DNA from: Blakeslea trispora
Lineage: Eukaryota; Mucoromycota; Mucoromycetes; Mucorales; Choanephoraceae
DNA: 64,000 nucleotides
NCBI GenBank assembly: GCA_025331445.1
Contig: JAIWNE010000021.1
Coordinates: forward strand, 310,001-374,000
Direction: 5' to 3'
The notes under the pieces are model-generated. The model saw nothing but the letters and a program-made list of their open reading frames with translations, was not told where the DNA came from and did not search any database. Positions 34,396-47,175 of this stretch are shown here, in pieces. Both the position numbers and the translations under genes were made by a program. The stretch's first letter is position 1, and each line of letters opens with the position of its first letter.

Positions 34396-37300
34396 ATGGC
34401 TGGAATTGAAATTGACGAAGCCCTTTTGTTGGACTGGACAACAGCTATTGAAGCTTTGGATTTTAATACCATTCGAGAATTATATGAACTTCAACCTCAA
34501 CTTTTATGGACTGCACTTCAACCTGTTCACCTTGAGAGTGATTTTGCCCATTTTATACAACGCTTGGAATCCTTCCAGGTGCTAGGTACTAGTCTTAGAC
34601 CTGTCTATCCACTTCACCATATATTGTTTGATTATGGTGTACCTGGCGACGAGTGGGCGAGTGAGCGCTCAGTACTAGTAGACTTTATATTAAAGGTACA
34701 ATTGTTTTTTTTTCAGGACAAATTAAATCTTAAAAAGCATTTAATTAAACTTTTTTTTGTTTTGTTTTAACCTGACTTTTTTTAGAACACAACAGAGGAT
34801 GAACTCAACAGCTGCCTATGGGGTGCTGAAGAAAACACTACAATGCATCTAGCCTATCTTCTGAATCAGCCTAATCTCACACAACAACTGCTAGACAAAG
34901 GTGCTTTAGCCAGTATACCAAACAAGTCGGGACACTTACCGACGAAAGAGGAATTATCAGAAAAGAGCAATGACGATCAGCCAAAGTTGTTGATCAACAA
35001 ATCGAAGCCGGCTTCGAAAGAAAAGACTCCAGTCAATACATCAGATCGCTTCAGGAGATTAAGAGAACTGGCCGAGTCACCCAATAACAAGGACAATAAA
35101 ACAACTACTGGACGCCAAAACTCAACTCGTCGTTATTTCCGTCCAGGCCATCTAGAGGAAAAAAAGAGACGTATTCTTAATGAAGAAGAAGAAGAGCTAG
35201 AAAAACAAAAGCTAAAGCGACAGAAAGACATTGAATTGCTGGCTCAACGTTCGGCTGTCAAAAACAATCCATTGTTTAAAAAGTTTGAAGAGCAGAAACA
35301 AAAAGTTGAACATAAACCGACTGGACCCTCTATATCAGTCATTCGAGATAAGCAAAGACTATTGAAAAGTGATGAACATATCAAGCGCTCATCGAGAGTC
35401 ATCAATTCACTAAAGAACAGCTCGTACGTATCAAGCAGTGTCTTTCGTCAAGCACAACCTTCAGAAGAGAAAAACATACCTGTGCCTTCTTTAGCAAAAC
35501 TGAAGCTAGCCTCAAAAGAATCACTGTTAGACTCAAGAGATGAAGACATCAATGACCCTTTACCTCAAAAATCACAGGCAGATAAAGAGTCGGTCATAGA
35601 AGAAGACGTTCCAGACAATGCATCTAGCAAATCGAAAACTAGTGCACTTTCACTCAGAGTGAATAGCGAAAATAACAAATCAAGTTCATCGCTTTCTTTA
35701 AGTAGTCCAACAGCTTCCTTAAAAAGCAACTCAACCTCACTCTTCAGTCCAATCGAATCATCATTTGCATCAAAAAATCCCACCAATCTCTCTTTATCTC
35801 TAAAGAGTCCAACAGACATATCGTTTGACAACAAAAGCCTGTCAGATTTAGGTCCTGCAGTAACAGATGAAGAGCTAGAGTCCCTAAGTATTGGAAAGAT
35901 GCGAGATCCTAATACGCCTGTCAAGCAAGCACAAGAGAAAAAGTTGATTGATATTGGTCCTGTTAAGATCAAAGACATTGTCAACATGCATGAGCAGCAC
36001 AATGTGAAGGAAGAAGTTGAAATACATACAATTGGTAGAAAGTTCGAGGTTTGGGCAAAGGATGCTAGTACTACAGAGGGATCAGAAGACGGTATCATCA
36101 CCTCCAAGACAAAAGATACAGGTAAGGCAACAAGAAAAGCATTAGGAAAGAACTCTTCTGATTTCGATCTTTTGTAGATGCCTTGTCATCAAAAAGCCAA
36201 GCTAAAGAAGATGCTGTCTTACCTGATCACTCAGCTATCAGCCATGAGATTTCATCAACAAAACTAGATAGCCAAACAACCGATCAAGACTCTATTGCTG
36301 AATCTGACAATAAATCAATGATTTCTATTCAACCCTCCACATCTTCCACGTCCTCTACATCAAGCATCGACGCTACCTCTCTTAAAAGCAAAGTCGACGA
36401 AGGCATAGTTATAGAGCAGGATATAGCCAACGATATCTCAGTATCAGATAGATCAGAAGCAACAACAAAAAAATTGGATACTGCAAAGCAAACTCAATTC
36501 CAAAAAGATTTGAAATCTTTGGAGAAAAGAGCAGAGAACACAACCACAAAGATTGAAATGCACGAAAGAGCTATCGAGGCCTCTGTAAAGAACAAGACTG
36601 CTGGGATGAAGAAGCTCAAGTCACTAAAACTGGGGCCTGAAGCGCTCAATCAGAAGCGAGCTCTCTTTAACCATGCCATGCCTGAAGAACCAATGCCAAC
36701 AAGAAGAAATGAAGACGCTAGTGCTTTGAGCCCATCAGACGAGAGCGATAACGATGACGAATACATTCAACATGAAGACATCATCCGATCTACTTCATCC
36801 TCCACTTCAACTGCTTCATCTTATTCTAAATCAGCAAGCACTCCAGTTGTGATTGATAATGATTTTGGTGATGCTCAGATAGCAGAGGATCACAATGCAA
36901 GCCGCTTTCAAGCATTACATCAAACTGAAGCTATGAGACTCTTTGAGACAGACAACGATTCAAATCCTGCAGAAAAGACAGCTCAATATATACCTATTTC
37001 GCATATTGATTCTATGCAAAGTAAGTGCAGACAAATGAAAAAGTAAACAGGCTGTTTAGTAACCCCCCCTTGTTCTGATTAGATTCTGTTCCTCGATCCG
37101 AGGTAACAACTATCGGCAACAATGTCACTGAAGCTGCACCCATTGCTTTTTCAACTACTGATATCCATCAAAACTCCAAAGACGCACAAAAAGATGCTAA
37201 TGTAGAAGCTCAAATAGACCATGAGCCAGCTCGGTCACTTTCTGTTGATACTTCTACACTTCTACCTATTGATACATCTGTACATACTGATGACGACGAG

Positions 37301-40030
37301 GATGCAGCGACGCCTACCTTAGATAGCATTCATGCCTCACAAGACAAAGCAATTGTAGAAATTCAGCAGAGCACACTGTCCAAGTCAGTAGAAACACATG
37401 CCTCAGAACTAGACGATTTGAAGCCAAGTGGCATAGATTTAAATCACAAAGAGCCTACTAGAGACCAAGAGAAGAATGCATTTCTTGAGAGCAAGCATGT
37501 CGCTTCCAACCCAAGCAGCATATTAGCTCAAGAATCTCATGTTGAACAAAAGCCGGCCATCTCTGACTATTACAACATGAGTGTGGACATAAAAACCACT
37601 GAAATCAACGAGACATCCCATTTAGATCGCGACAGACAATCTGTACTTCCTCAGCGAGCCTCTGTTATGAGTACTGCTACCAGTTCTAGTGACCAATGGT
37701 TCGATCCTGATGATGACTGGGCCGAACAACAGAGACAGTCTGCTTTGTTGTCAGATTACAACATCCACATGGATCAAATAACAAGTCGCCATGATCAACA
37801 TCGTAACAGCGATCTTTCTTCGATTGTTTCTGATGAATATTACTTTAAACGCTCCAGCTCCACAGACCATACAGGACTAGATGAAGATTTAGACGATGAT
37901 GGCTTTCTACATACACATTCTGAAAAGCCAATCTCTACTCAGCTACAGATTGAGGAGCATATGAGTGCCGTGCCTTCAACTCAGGAAAACACAGGCTTTT
38001 TGTCTTCAGCCCAGGAAAGCATAGTTTCTCTAGCTTTAGATGAGAAAACTATAGATGCCCAGCCTTCCACTCAGGAACACACACATGCTCATTCTCCAAC
38101 TCACACAGATGTTCAGCCCTCAATCCATAAAAACATAGATATCCATCCTCCGGTTCAGGAGAATATAAATACCAGGGCTCCATATCAAGAGCCTGCTACC
38201 AACGATACCTTTGAAGAGGACGACTATTATTCAACACAGCTTCATACCTCAGCACCAGATCGTACTCACAAGGTTGCAGTATCTGGCTTGGCTGTCATCG
38301 AAAGTGAGGAGCGATATGCATCTGAAGAGAAACTTTCAAGTAGAGTACACCATAGCTCTATTGATCAAGAAAACCAAGAAGAGGGCGAAATCGTCGTATT
38401 TATGGATCCGTCGGATCAACCATCCGCCAACCCAAGTCCACTTTCTTCGCCGAATAAAAATCACCTCGGCGTGTTCCATCAGGCAAACATCTCCACAGCA
38501 TCTTTAGTATCGCAAACAGGTCAATATCTAGTCGTGAAACAAGAAGATGGCAGCAGTTCAAATTCGATGATCCAAGTGCCTTCAAAAACAGTACCCATTG
38601 TGGATTCCAAGACAGAACAGGAGTATGTACCACACGACCCAAAAAACCCTCGCGTCGAAGATATCTCTCACTACATGAATACTTTACCCACACTGAATAA
38701 AAACATCCATCAGATCCATGGTAGTTCGGCGTTCGATGCTTCAGCTGACATGACAAACAACGATGAAAGTATGACCAAACGTGCCGTTTCTATGACTACA
38801 CCTACAGGCCCAGTCGTGATTGAGGATAGTCGAGGTATTCCCAATGCTCATGAGATGGATTTCAAGTATATACCTGAAGGACGTCTCAGCAGCTCAGAAG
38901 AATCCAAAGTATCATTTGAGGTATCGCAATATGGCAAGTTATATATAGGTGTTAGTGGCGCACATAGCATGCTTTTGCCACTTCCAAAGGAGATTACCTA
39001 CGTTCGCTGTGTGATTAGTGATGGCGAATTTGAATATGTATCCAGATATGAGATACTGGGGCCTCAGATCTTGATGGATTATGAATGCTGTATCGATGTA
39101 AGACCTGGAACGATCATTACTGTCTCATTACTTGTACGCCCTGATTTTCATGTAAAGCCCAAGACTGGATGGAGTCGGTTTTTCACTTCTATCAGGAAGC
39201 AAAAAGAGCATTTGTCTGGCTATGTTCATCCTGAGGATGGTGCTATAGGACAAACTCGATTTGCTGTGGATCATATGGTGTCAGGCTGCTACAAAAAGAC
39301 ATACGAGGCTTATTTTGATTGTTTCAATTCGTGGTATGCACGAACAAACAGAGAAAGAGCTAGAAGAGAACAATTTGGAGATGATGAAGATTTTCTAAAG
39401 ATTATTGGCAAAATGAATATTGAGATGCTTTATCTGCCTGTCTCAAGTCCGCATGTGGTAATGTATTCAAGATGATGCTAGAATTAAGCCTTGTTTTTTT
39501 ATTGATTGATTGATGGGTTAGCGAGTGCCAAAAAGCTTAAGGGAATGCGATTTAACACTCAAGATCCGTCAATGGCATGACACATGCTGGCAAAGCGGGT
39601 ATTTGTCGACCAGATGCCAAGGCAAAAAAGTAAGTGCAACGTATAACAAAGGTTTTTTTGGTAATCAACTTAATTTACATAAATTATACAGATTTGGGAA
39701 AGGCATTTTTATCGCTTAATCGGTAGTCAGCTTATAGGACATGAACAAGCAACAGAAAACATTTGGGATCATTACAACATTGCAGACGTAATCAGGCTCA
39801 GTGCTGCTGCTGATAAGGTCATTGTAACGCTAATACAAGAAGACGAATCCAAGGTTTTTGAAGACAAAACAATTCATGAACACGAACAAAAAGGATTTTT
39901 CCGGCTACAGTTTCCAAATTATTATCTGGACTGTGTAAGCGATAGTTTAGAGGAAAGTGAAGAATGGGTCAAGACACTGAAATCGATGATTGGTCGCGTA
40001 CCCTTAAAGCTACCTTTTATGGAAGAATAG
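34396..40030 (+). CDS. Bud4/Int1-like anillin-homology and PH-domain protein, 1766 aa
   Basis: Six exons: 34396-34695, 34786-36121, 36178-37020, 37083-39457, 39522-39629 and 39692-40030. The N-terminus (1-160) is globular and ends in an ankyrin-like unit (NTTMHLAYLLNQ, LLDKGALASIPNKSGHLPT). A long disordered Ser/Asp/Glu-rich middle follows, with two short conserved-looking islands (RRYFRPGHLEEKKRRIL; KLIDIGPVKIKDIV) and degenerate PSTQE/PPVQE repeats at about 1118-1200. The anillin-homology domain is at about 1417-1620 and the PH domain at about 1630-1755 (IWERHFYRLIGSQLIGH, EESEEWVKTLKSMI). Fungal relatives Bud4, Int1 and Mid2 organise septin rings at the bud neck or septum. The same role is inferred here. 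Confidence 0.85.
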
Positions 40031-40661
40031 ATACCCACCCTTTTTTTTTTTTAAAGATAATTAAAGTGCAATCCTTGGATCAATTTTGTACATACGTTAT
40101 GTCTTGGCAAATTGTTATTGGAACTTCTTTAGGAAAATGGCCACAACTATTCATTAAAGAAACCTGTCTATTTGATCTTTCTGTTGTGAATAGATAATCA
40201 AGTTGCAAGCAGGGGATCTTGTCTAAACTACCCTTAAACAAAACTCGACTTGTTGGATCGAAATAATAGTTTTTTTTTTACTAGCTGCTTTAGAATATTT
40301 AAGATAGCGCTTAAAGTAGTTGATCCGTAACAGTAAAGATCTTCATTAATAACATTGGCATTACTAAACAAAATCAAATCTTTTCCAAGTACCTTATAAA
40401 GGGGATAATAACAAACTTTGAAGCCCAAATGAAACTTAATCCAAATACTGACTTATCTAAACAGAACGCTGTTTTTATAGATAAATCCATATGTATGTCG
40501 GATCACTACAGAGAATAAAGTTTGACTTGTGCCATTTCTATTGATAGAATGCATTCAAAGTCCGTCAAGTAACAATGATATAAATATTGAGATCCATGGT
40601 ATTCTTTTTCTCTTCTTCTTTCATCTTTTTACTTTCTTGCTTGTAAATAAAAACCTCAAAA
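40031..40661. other. Spacer between anillin and glycosyltransferase genes
   Basis: No gene seen. T runs at 40042-40051 and 40270-40279. Confidence 0.6.
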
Positions 40662-42828
40662 ATGAATCAGAAATTCTGTTTCACTGCTGTTATGTCAGTG
40701 GTATTTCTCTTTTTTCTCTTCATCATTCATTCAGCAATAAGGCTATCACAATCGACATTGCTGCCTGAGCGAGCCGATCATTCGCTCTATCAAGCATTCG
40801 AAAAGAGAGAGGCACTTGTTACGATTCTTGATGACAGGAGCATGGTAATGCATATAACATTTTTATTATTCAGGGATTTGTGTTACTTATATGCCAATGT
40901 TTGTCAATAGCTTGAACCTACATGGACATCTCTTTACTCTTTAAGAAACAAGAAGCCATTAAAGTCAGACATTGTAGTACTGCTATCAGATACGATTGAG
41001 CTTGAAAGAGATGAAGTAAGCAAGTTTGAATCACTCGATACAAAACTGATAAGGGTAAGTTCTATTTCCTTATATTTTCGTATTCAACACACTTATGTCA
41101 TATTTATAGACTTCTGCACTTGAACATCTTGGAAATCGAAAAACCACATCTGATTTCAATGGCATCATGACTCAACTTTGGGCTATGCTCAGCTATAAAA
41201 AGATCATCTATTTTACTGTAGACGTTCTATTTGAAGATGTAAGTTCTCTAAAAAAAAATGTCATCATCATGATTTTACTTACTTCGGACTTTGAATTTCC
41301 TTTTAGAATGTCGATCAACTCTTTAACCACCCAGCTGGAACAGCCCTGATATCTAATCAAAACGACAGAAACGCTTCTATCTCTTTTCTCGTTCTAAAGC
41401 CTGATGCTCGGTCTTTTGAAAAGATAATTACAGACTATAGAAGATCTGAACAAGACTTGACTTTAATAGACCTCCTCCAAGGTGAATATTTGACACCTGC
41501 ATCATACCGTACATTTAAGCAGGTAAAAAGGGAGATTTACATAGCATTGAATTTTTAACATAGATTAAAATCAATGATTAGATCATCACTGTATACGATA
41601 AGCCTATGAAGCCATGGAATTTCCATCTCTATCGTGATGTAGAATGGCAAAAGTACATTGATTCCATTTCTTTTTACAAGTGGCGTCATTTGAACAAGCA
41701 AATGCACAATGTTTTGGACTCAAACAAGCAAGGTAAACAAACAACAATAAGATTCAATGTTCAGTCAATAACTTTTTCATTTTTAGTTAGCACATGGAAA
41801 AACGCAGAAAGACAGCATCAGGTGTGCAGTGCTTATTTGAATTCTAGACTTGGGTCTGTCAGTTCATTTCCCATCAAGGACCAATTTTCTGTCTTGCTTA
41901 GCACATACAACCCTGAACGAATTGAACACATATCATTATTGATCAAGCACTTGCTCAAGTCTAGCAGAGTTCATACTGTCTACATTACCTGGCATAATCC
42001 CAATCTTCAAGTACCTCATGCGCTTCTTCAAGATATTCCTCAAAAAGACCGTAAGCGTGTAGCCATATTACCGCAATCATTTGATTCTCTCAACAACCGA
42101 TTCAATCCAATTTCAAGTCTCAAGACAGACAGTGTTTACATCATGGACGATGATATCTTCCTTAGCCTAGAAGACCTCGAATTCACTTTTCAGGTATGAA
42201 AGACATAAACTCAAATCAGGCTCATTTTGACACTGTTCATTTAGGCATGGCAAAACAAAAAGGATAGCATCATCGGCCATTTTCCTCGTATACATACTTA
42301 TGACCCTGAAGAGAACACAGCTTCATACCGTATGACTCAAAAAGCACCTTACAGTATCATTTTGACAAAGAGCATGTTTGTCCGATCAGACTATCTTTTC
42401 AGTTATACTTGGTAATCTTCAGTTGGCAATTCGTTAAAAAACGACTACTTTATACTTATCTTATTTGTTTTTTTTTTTGTATCTACAGCTTACTTTCACC
42501 TGAATTACATCAAGCTATCGACAATCAATTAAACTGTGAAGATTTAGCATTCGCAATGATGGTATCAGGCATGAGCCGTGCCCCACCAGGATTTGTTGAA
42601 ACAAGAAGTCCTATTGAAGATTTTGGTCTGCTTAAAGGCATCAGTACAAACTCTGCTCACATGCCTGCTCGGGCGAAATGTATCTCTGATTTTATCACTC
42701 AATTTTGGTATAAGAATGATCCTCTTGTCCTAGCCTATGACGCTATTGTTCCCTTCAGTAGAGCACGAAGCAGACGGGGTAGCTGGCCTAGAGTGAAAAA
42801 AGTGATTCAAAGAGAAAAATCTAGTTAA
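40662..42828 (+). CDS. Type II membrane glycosyltransferase: GT8-like plus GT64 (exostosin-like) domains
   Basis: Eight exons (40662-40844, 40911-41054, 41110-41238, 41307-41522, 41582-41732, 41787-42193, 42245-42411, 42489-42828), 578 aa. One signal anchor (about 8-30) predicts a Golgi type II topology. Residues about 50-200 resemble GT8/glycogenin (LVTILDD, YKKIIYFTVDVLFEDNVDQLF), but the usual DxD is Thr-Val-Asp. Residues about 300-545 are a GT64 domain as in EXT/EXTL2: FSVLLSTYNPERIEHI, SLNNRFNP, the metal motif YIMDDDIF (about 392), IIGHFPR, and the CEDLAFAMMVSG acid region. GT64 enzymes add GlcNAc or GalNAc to glycans. In a mucoralean, a part in uronic-acid-containing cell-wall polymers is conceivable but speculative. 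Confidence 0.85.
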
Positions 42829-43618
42829 ATCTAAATCAAATCATTTGTATATATCTATTGTTTCTGTTGTTTTCTTCCCTAATTAAAGCCTATATTATAG
42901 AGTATAAATAAAGGCAAAAAAAAAAAAAAAAAAAAAAAAATTGAATTATTACAAAATCTCTTTCAGAAAAAAAAGGCTAACTTTATAACCTTATAATGCT
43001 TGAGTCAGCGATCAAATTCGTGTTATAAAAATTAGATACAATAAAAGTCTACTGAGAACTAATTGTTTGCTGGATTTTTTTTTTTTTTTTAGTTCTTTAT
43101 TTGAGATTATGTTCGGCACTACGGGTAAATATTGTAGCGAGCAACATCAAGCTCAGTTATTTTAGCCTCTAAGCAGCTCAGAATTGCACCATGCATATAT
43201 ACGCATTCTCCTTCTACCCTTTTATATCGCGTTGCTATTCATTGTGTTCTCTTTATCAAAGAAAAAAAAAGAAACTCTTATTCCTTCATGTTTCTGTTGC
43301 GCGTTTATGTCAAATTCAACAGTAACAATTTTATACCATAAGCTATTACTGCACGTGTCGATAGAAAAAAAAAACAATCAATTACGCGCTCTTGCAGTAA
43401 GTATTAGCTTGGTTTGGCTGATCAATACATGATTGTTTTGCTTTGTTTCTTGATAAAATTTTATATTAATGCAATTTTCCTAATTTTGACTCACCCCCAG
43501 ACATGTTATCCGAGCCATGCTTTCTGAATAAGAAAAAAAATAATAGGATCATTTTTCCCTTTTTTTTTTTCTTCTTCTTTTTCCTTAAACCCTTTTTTTA
43601 AGAAAACTATAAAAAAAA
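42829..43618. other. Spacer upstream of TOM70
   Basis: Contains a 25-base A run at 42916-42940, a T run at 43076-43090 and a CT/T-rich tract at 43558-43600 before the TOM70 start. No gene seen. Confidence 0.6.
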
Positions 43619-45953
43619 ATGGCACCTGCTCCTAGTAAAGTTGCTGTCCCCTCAAGCACCCTGGATAAGGTCAAGAAATCTTTCGAAGACAAAGACTGGA
43701 AGTTTTATTGTGCTATTGCTGCGGGTTTGACCCTTGCTGGTGCTGGTGCTTATTTTATCTCTTCTAGCAGCAAAAAGGGCAAGAAGAAGCCTGAGGCAAA
43801 GAGAGAAGGTAAGGTTTTTATAAACTCTTGTATACAGTACGAGCAAAGGGATGATAGCACGTATTTTCTCATCATTCTGAACCGTTCATTAATGCTCAAA
43901 CAATTCATTAGTCAAGAAAACTGTCGAAACCACCACCACAACTACTTCTTCAGAAAAATCAGCCACTACCCCTGCTGAACAAAAGACAACCACAACCACA
44001 ACTACCACAACCACTTCTGCAATCGATTATGCTGCTTTAACTGATGAAGAAATTGCTGCCTTGACTGCTGATGTAAGAAACAGAAAAGACAGAAAGAGGG
44101 GATGCATAATTGGACTAGAAAATGGAGGGGGGGGGGGAAAGAAATATATAAAAAAAAAGTGATTTTTTTTTTGCAAGCAGAAATAAGATGTACTCAATGA
44201 CATGCTTCTTTCTGTGTTTTTTTTATTATTAGCAACGTGTCGAAGCTGCTCAATCACTTAAAACAAAGGGTAATGCGAAATTCAGTAGCAAGGCTTACCA
44301 AGAGGCTGCTGATTTGTATACTATGGCTCTTAAATACAAGGCCGACCCTATCTTCTATTCCAACCGTGCTGCTTGTTTTGCTAACCTGAATCTCAATGAA
44401 CGCGTTATTGAAGATTGTAACGAAGCTCTTCGTTTGGATCCTGTTTATGTCAAGGCATTGAACAGACGTGCACACGCTTTGGAAAAGAAGGGTGATTTGG
44501 AAAACGCTCTTTATGGTAAGTGCAGACACAAACTTTTCATAACCAGAATGACATAATTATCTAACTGAATTCAAGATTTCACCTGTGTCTGTATTCTCGA
44601 TGCTTTCAAAAACGATGCTGCTAGTAAGGCTATGGAGCGTGTCTTGAAGCAAGTTTCTGAAAACAGAGCAAAGGAAATCATGAAGGTAAGAAAATAAGCG
44701 TATGCAAAGGAAATGGAGAAAAAAAAAGCAAGCAACTGACTGGCTTGATGATCATATAGACAAAGAAACCTCGCTTACCATCTCCAACATTTGTTACTGC
44801 CTATCTTGATTCTTTCCGTCCTCGTAAGTAGAGACAAACAAAAAAAAAAGGGAGGGGATTGTCACAAAACCCAATGTATACGTGTGTGCTAAAGTTATTG
44901 CCATAGTTGTCCAAGATTTGGCTAGTATTCCTGATGATGAATCTGGTGATGCCTATTACGCTAAGGCTTACCGTGCTATTGCTGAAAAGGATTACAATGG
45001 TGCTTTGGAAGCTTGTGAAAAGGCCGTCGAATTGGGTTGTTCTCGTAACTACCAAGCTTATGCTCTTAACTTGATGGGTACATTTGCCTTCTTGAAGGGT
45101 AACACTGCTGAAGCTTTGACCTGGTTCAACAAGGCTATCGAAGCAGACCCCAAATATGTTCAAAGTTATATCAAGCGCTCCAGTATTTACATGGAACAAG
45201 GTAAAGTCATCAATTTTTTTTTTCAAAGAAAAAAGGCTATACATAGGACTAAAAACGAGCATGAATTTTAAAGGTGATGTCGAGGCAACCTATAAGCAAT
45301 TCGAGGAAGCTGTTGCCATCAACCCAAGCGACCCTGATATCTATTACCACAGAGGCCAAGTCAACTACATTAGCGGAAACTACGATGCTGCTGCTAAGGA
45401 CTACAGCGAGAGTATCAAGTTAGACGACTCGTTTGTTTATGCTCATATTCAATTGGGTGTTGTTCAATACAAGCTTGGCTCTATCTCTTCTTCTATGTCC
45501 ACATTTAACAACACATTGAAGAAATTCGCCAACAGTACAGATGTTCACAACTACTATGGTGAACTTTTGGTTGATCAACAAAAGTTACCCGAAGCTATTG
45601 ATATGTTTGGAAAGGCCATGACTTTGGATCCCAAGAACCCCTTGCCTTACATCAACAAAGCCATGTTGATGTACCAAGTTTTGGGTAACATCGAAGAAGC
45701 TACCAAGTTATGTCAAAGCGCCTTGGAGGTAGATCCTGCTTGTGATGCTGCTGTTGCCTCTCTTGCTCAAATCCTGTTGGAACAAGGCAAGCCTGAAGAA
45801 GCTCTCAAGTACTACAAGATGGCTATTGATTTAGCTAGAACCGAAGCTGAGCTCGAACATGCTATTTCATATGTTGAAGCTACCAAGACTCAAACTCGTT
45901 TTGCCAAGGATTTCCCTGATGCTGCTGCTAAATTGAAGGCATTAAGAGGTTAA
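43619..45953 (+). CDS. TOM70: Mitochondrial import receptor Tom70
   Basis: Outer-membrane receptor that binds Hsp70/Hsp90-delivered carrier precursors. Seven exons (43619-43808, 43912-44072, 44233-44515, 44576-44685, 44760-44823, 44907-45200, 45274-45953), 593 aa, close to the family's usual 600. An N-terminal membrane anchor (about 28-50, FYCAIAAGLTLAGAGAYFI) is followed by Lys-rich and Thr-rich linkers. Then come TPR repeats from about residue 120 to the end, including the clamp unit AAQSLKTKGNAKFSSKAYQEAADLYTMAL. The IAALTADQRVEAAQSLK start of the cytosolic part and the C-terminal ARTEAELEHAISYVEATKTQ are typical. Codon bias is moderate. It is convergent with eL18. Confidence 0.93.
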
Positions 45954-46197
45954 TTTCCTTTTGTCCCCCCCCCTCTTTTACTAAAAAATCCTCAACTTCC
46001 TTTCCTCTTTTCTCTCTCTCCTCTTCTCTCTCTCTCTGTTTTTTTTTTATTTTGTGACTAGATTAAATAAAAAGAAGCGCATGTTTTATATCAGACCAAC
46101 AATACAACAGTGTTATAATGAAAAAATTGTTCAATGAGCAATATCAATATGCGTAATATCTTTAAATGTATCGATTTTATTGAAATAAAAAGATAGC

Positions 46198-47175
46198 TTA
46201 GACCTTGAAACCACGAGAAGAACGCTTACCACGAGCCTTTTCGAACTTACGGCCCTTGGAGCGAACGTAGGGCTTCTTGTTCTTGTGGGGACCGAAACCA
46301 AAGTGCTTGACGGCTTCACGGCTGTTCTTGGCACCACGGATCAAGATGGTGTTGGCACCAGTGGGGGCACGGAGAGCCAATTGATCCAAAGTCAAGACTT
46401 CACCACCAGCCTTCAAGATACGGGCCTTGGCGGTCTTGGAGAAGTTGAGAGCAGCAACGGAGATCTTGGGGAGATCGAGAAGACGGGAGTCATCGGTGAT
46501 GCGGCCAACAACGACAAGAGTCTTACCTTCCTTGTTGTTCTTAACAAGACGGGAGACAGTGACGGGAGGACGGTTGACACGAGACATAAAGAGACGCTTC
46601 AAGACAACCTTGTTGAAGTTAGCATCGGTACGACGAGCAAGGAAGCGGTAAAGCTAATTTAAAATAGAGAAAGTTTTGAATATAAAGTATACTAGTATTT
46701 TTTTGAGACTAATTTACCTTAACGAGCAAAGCCAAGTAGACGTTGTCAGACTTGGGGGCAGAACGGTTAGAGTTCTTAACGTGATGGTTCTTAAGATCGA
46801 TACCCTAATGAAGCAAAAAAGAACCATTAGAACAACTCTTTATGCTTGTGTACATCTTTTGTGTGATTTCGTTCTCTGCTTAGTCGATGTGTGATTGTAG
46901 TGATTGAAGGGCACTGTTGAAAATTCCTCTAAGCGGCTTCTTTAGCCCAATAAGGCCAATTCGCTATACTTTTCTTGTTTTTTTTTTTTGTTTCTTTGGT
47001 CCAAGTGCTAATGCCCATGTTTAGCCTCATGTTTCGAGAGAGCTCACTTTTGAGCTTCCCCATTCCCTCAAGGATTGTCTCTTGTGCTTCATCCTTTCAA
47101 CTCAATCACACATCTGGCTTGATAAAGATCGATCCATCCACACTCTATGCTTTCTTGTATAGGATGCTTTACCAT
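46198..47175 (-). CDS. RPL18: 60S ribosomal protein eL18
   Basis: Large-subunit protein. Exons 46718-46804 and 46198-46653 encode [20 protein letters not shown] and the rest of the conserved protein ([49 protein letters not shown]). The first coding exon lacks a start codon. The nearest good solution is an exon holding only ATG at 47173-47175, followed by GTAAAG and a 368-base intron ending CATTAG, giving 181 aa. The one-codon first exon mirrors uS19. Strong codon bias produces antisense frames that are not genes. It is divergent from COQ9 (690 bases) and convergent with TOM70. Confidence 0.92.
46805..47172 (-). other. 368-base first intron of eL18
   Basis: On the minus strand it begins GTAAAGCATCC after the proposed ATG and ends TTCATTAG. 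No snoRNA box pair was convincing. Much longer than ordinary introns here. Confidence 0.55.

Noticed and set aside
46285..46662. Plus-strand frames over eL18
   Set aside because: Antisense to a conserved ribosomal protein, composition typical of a shadow frame.
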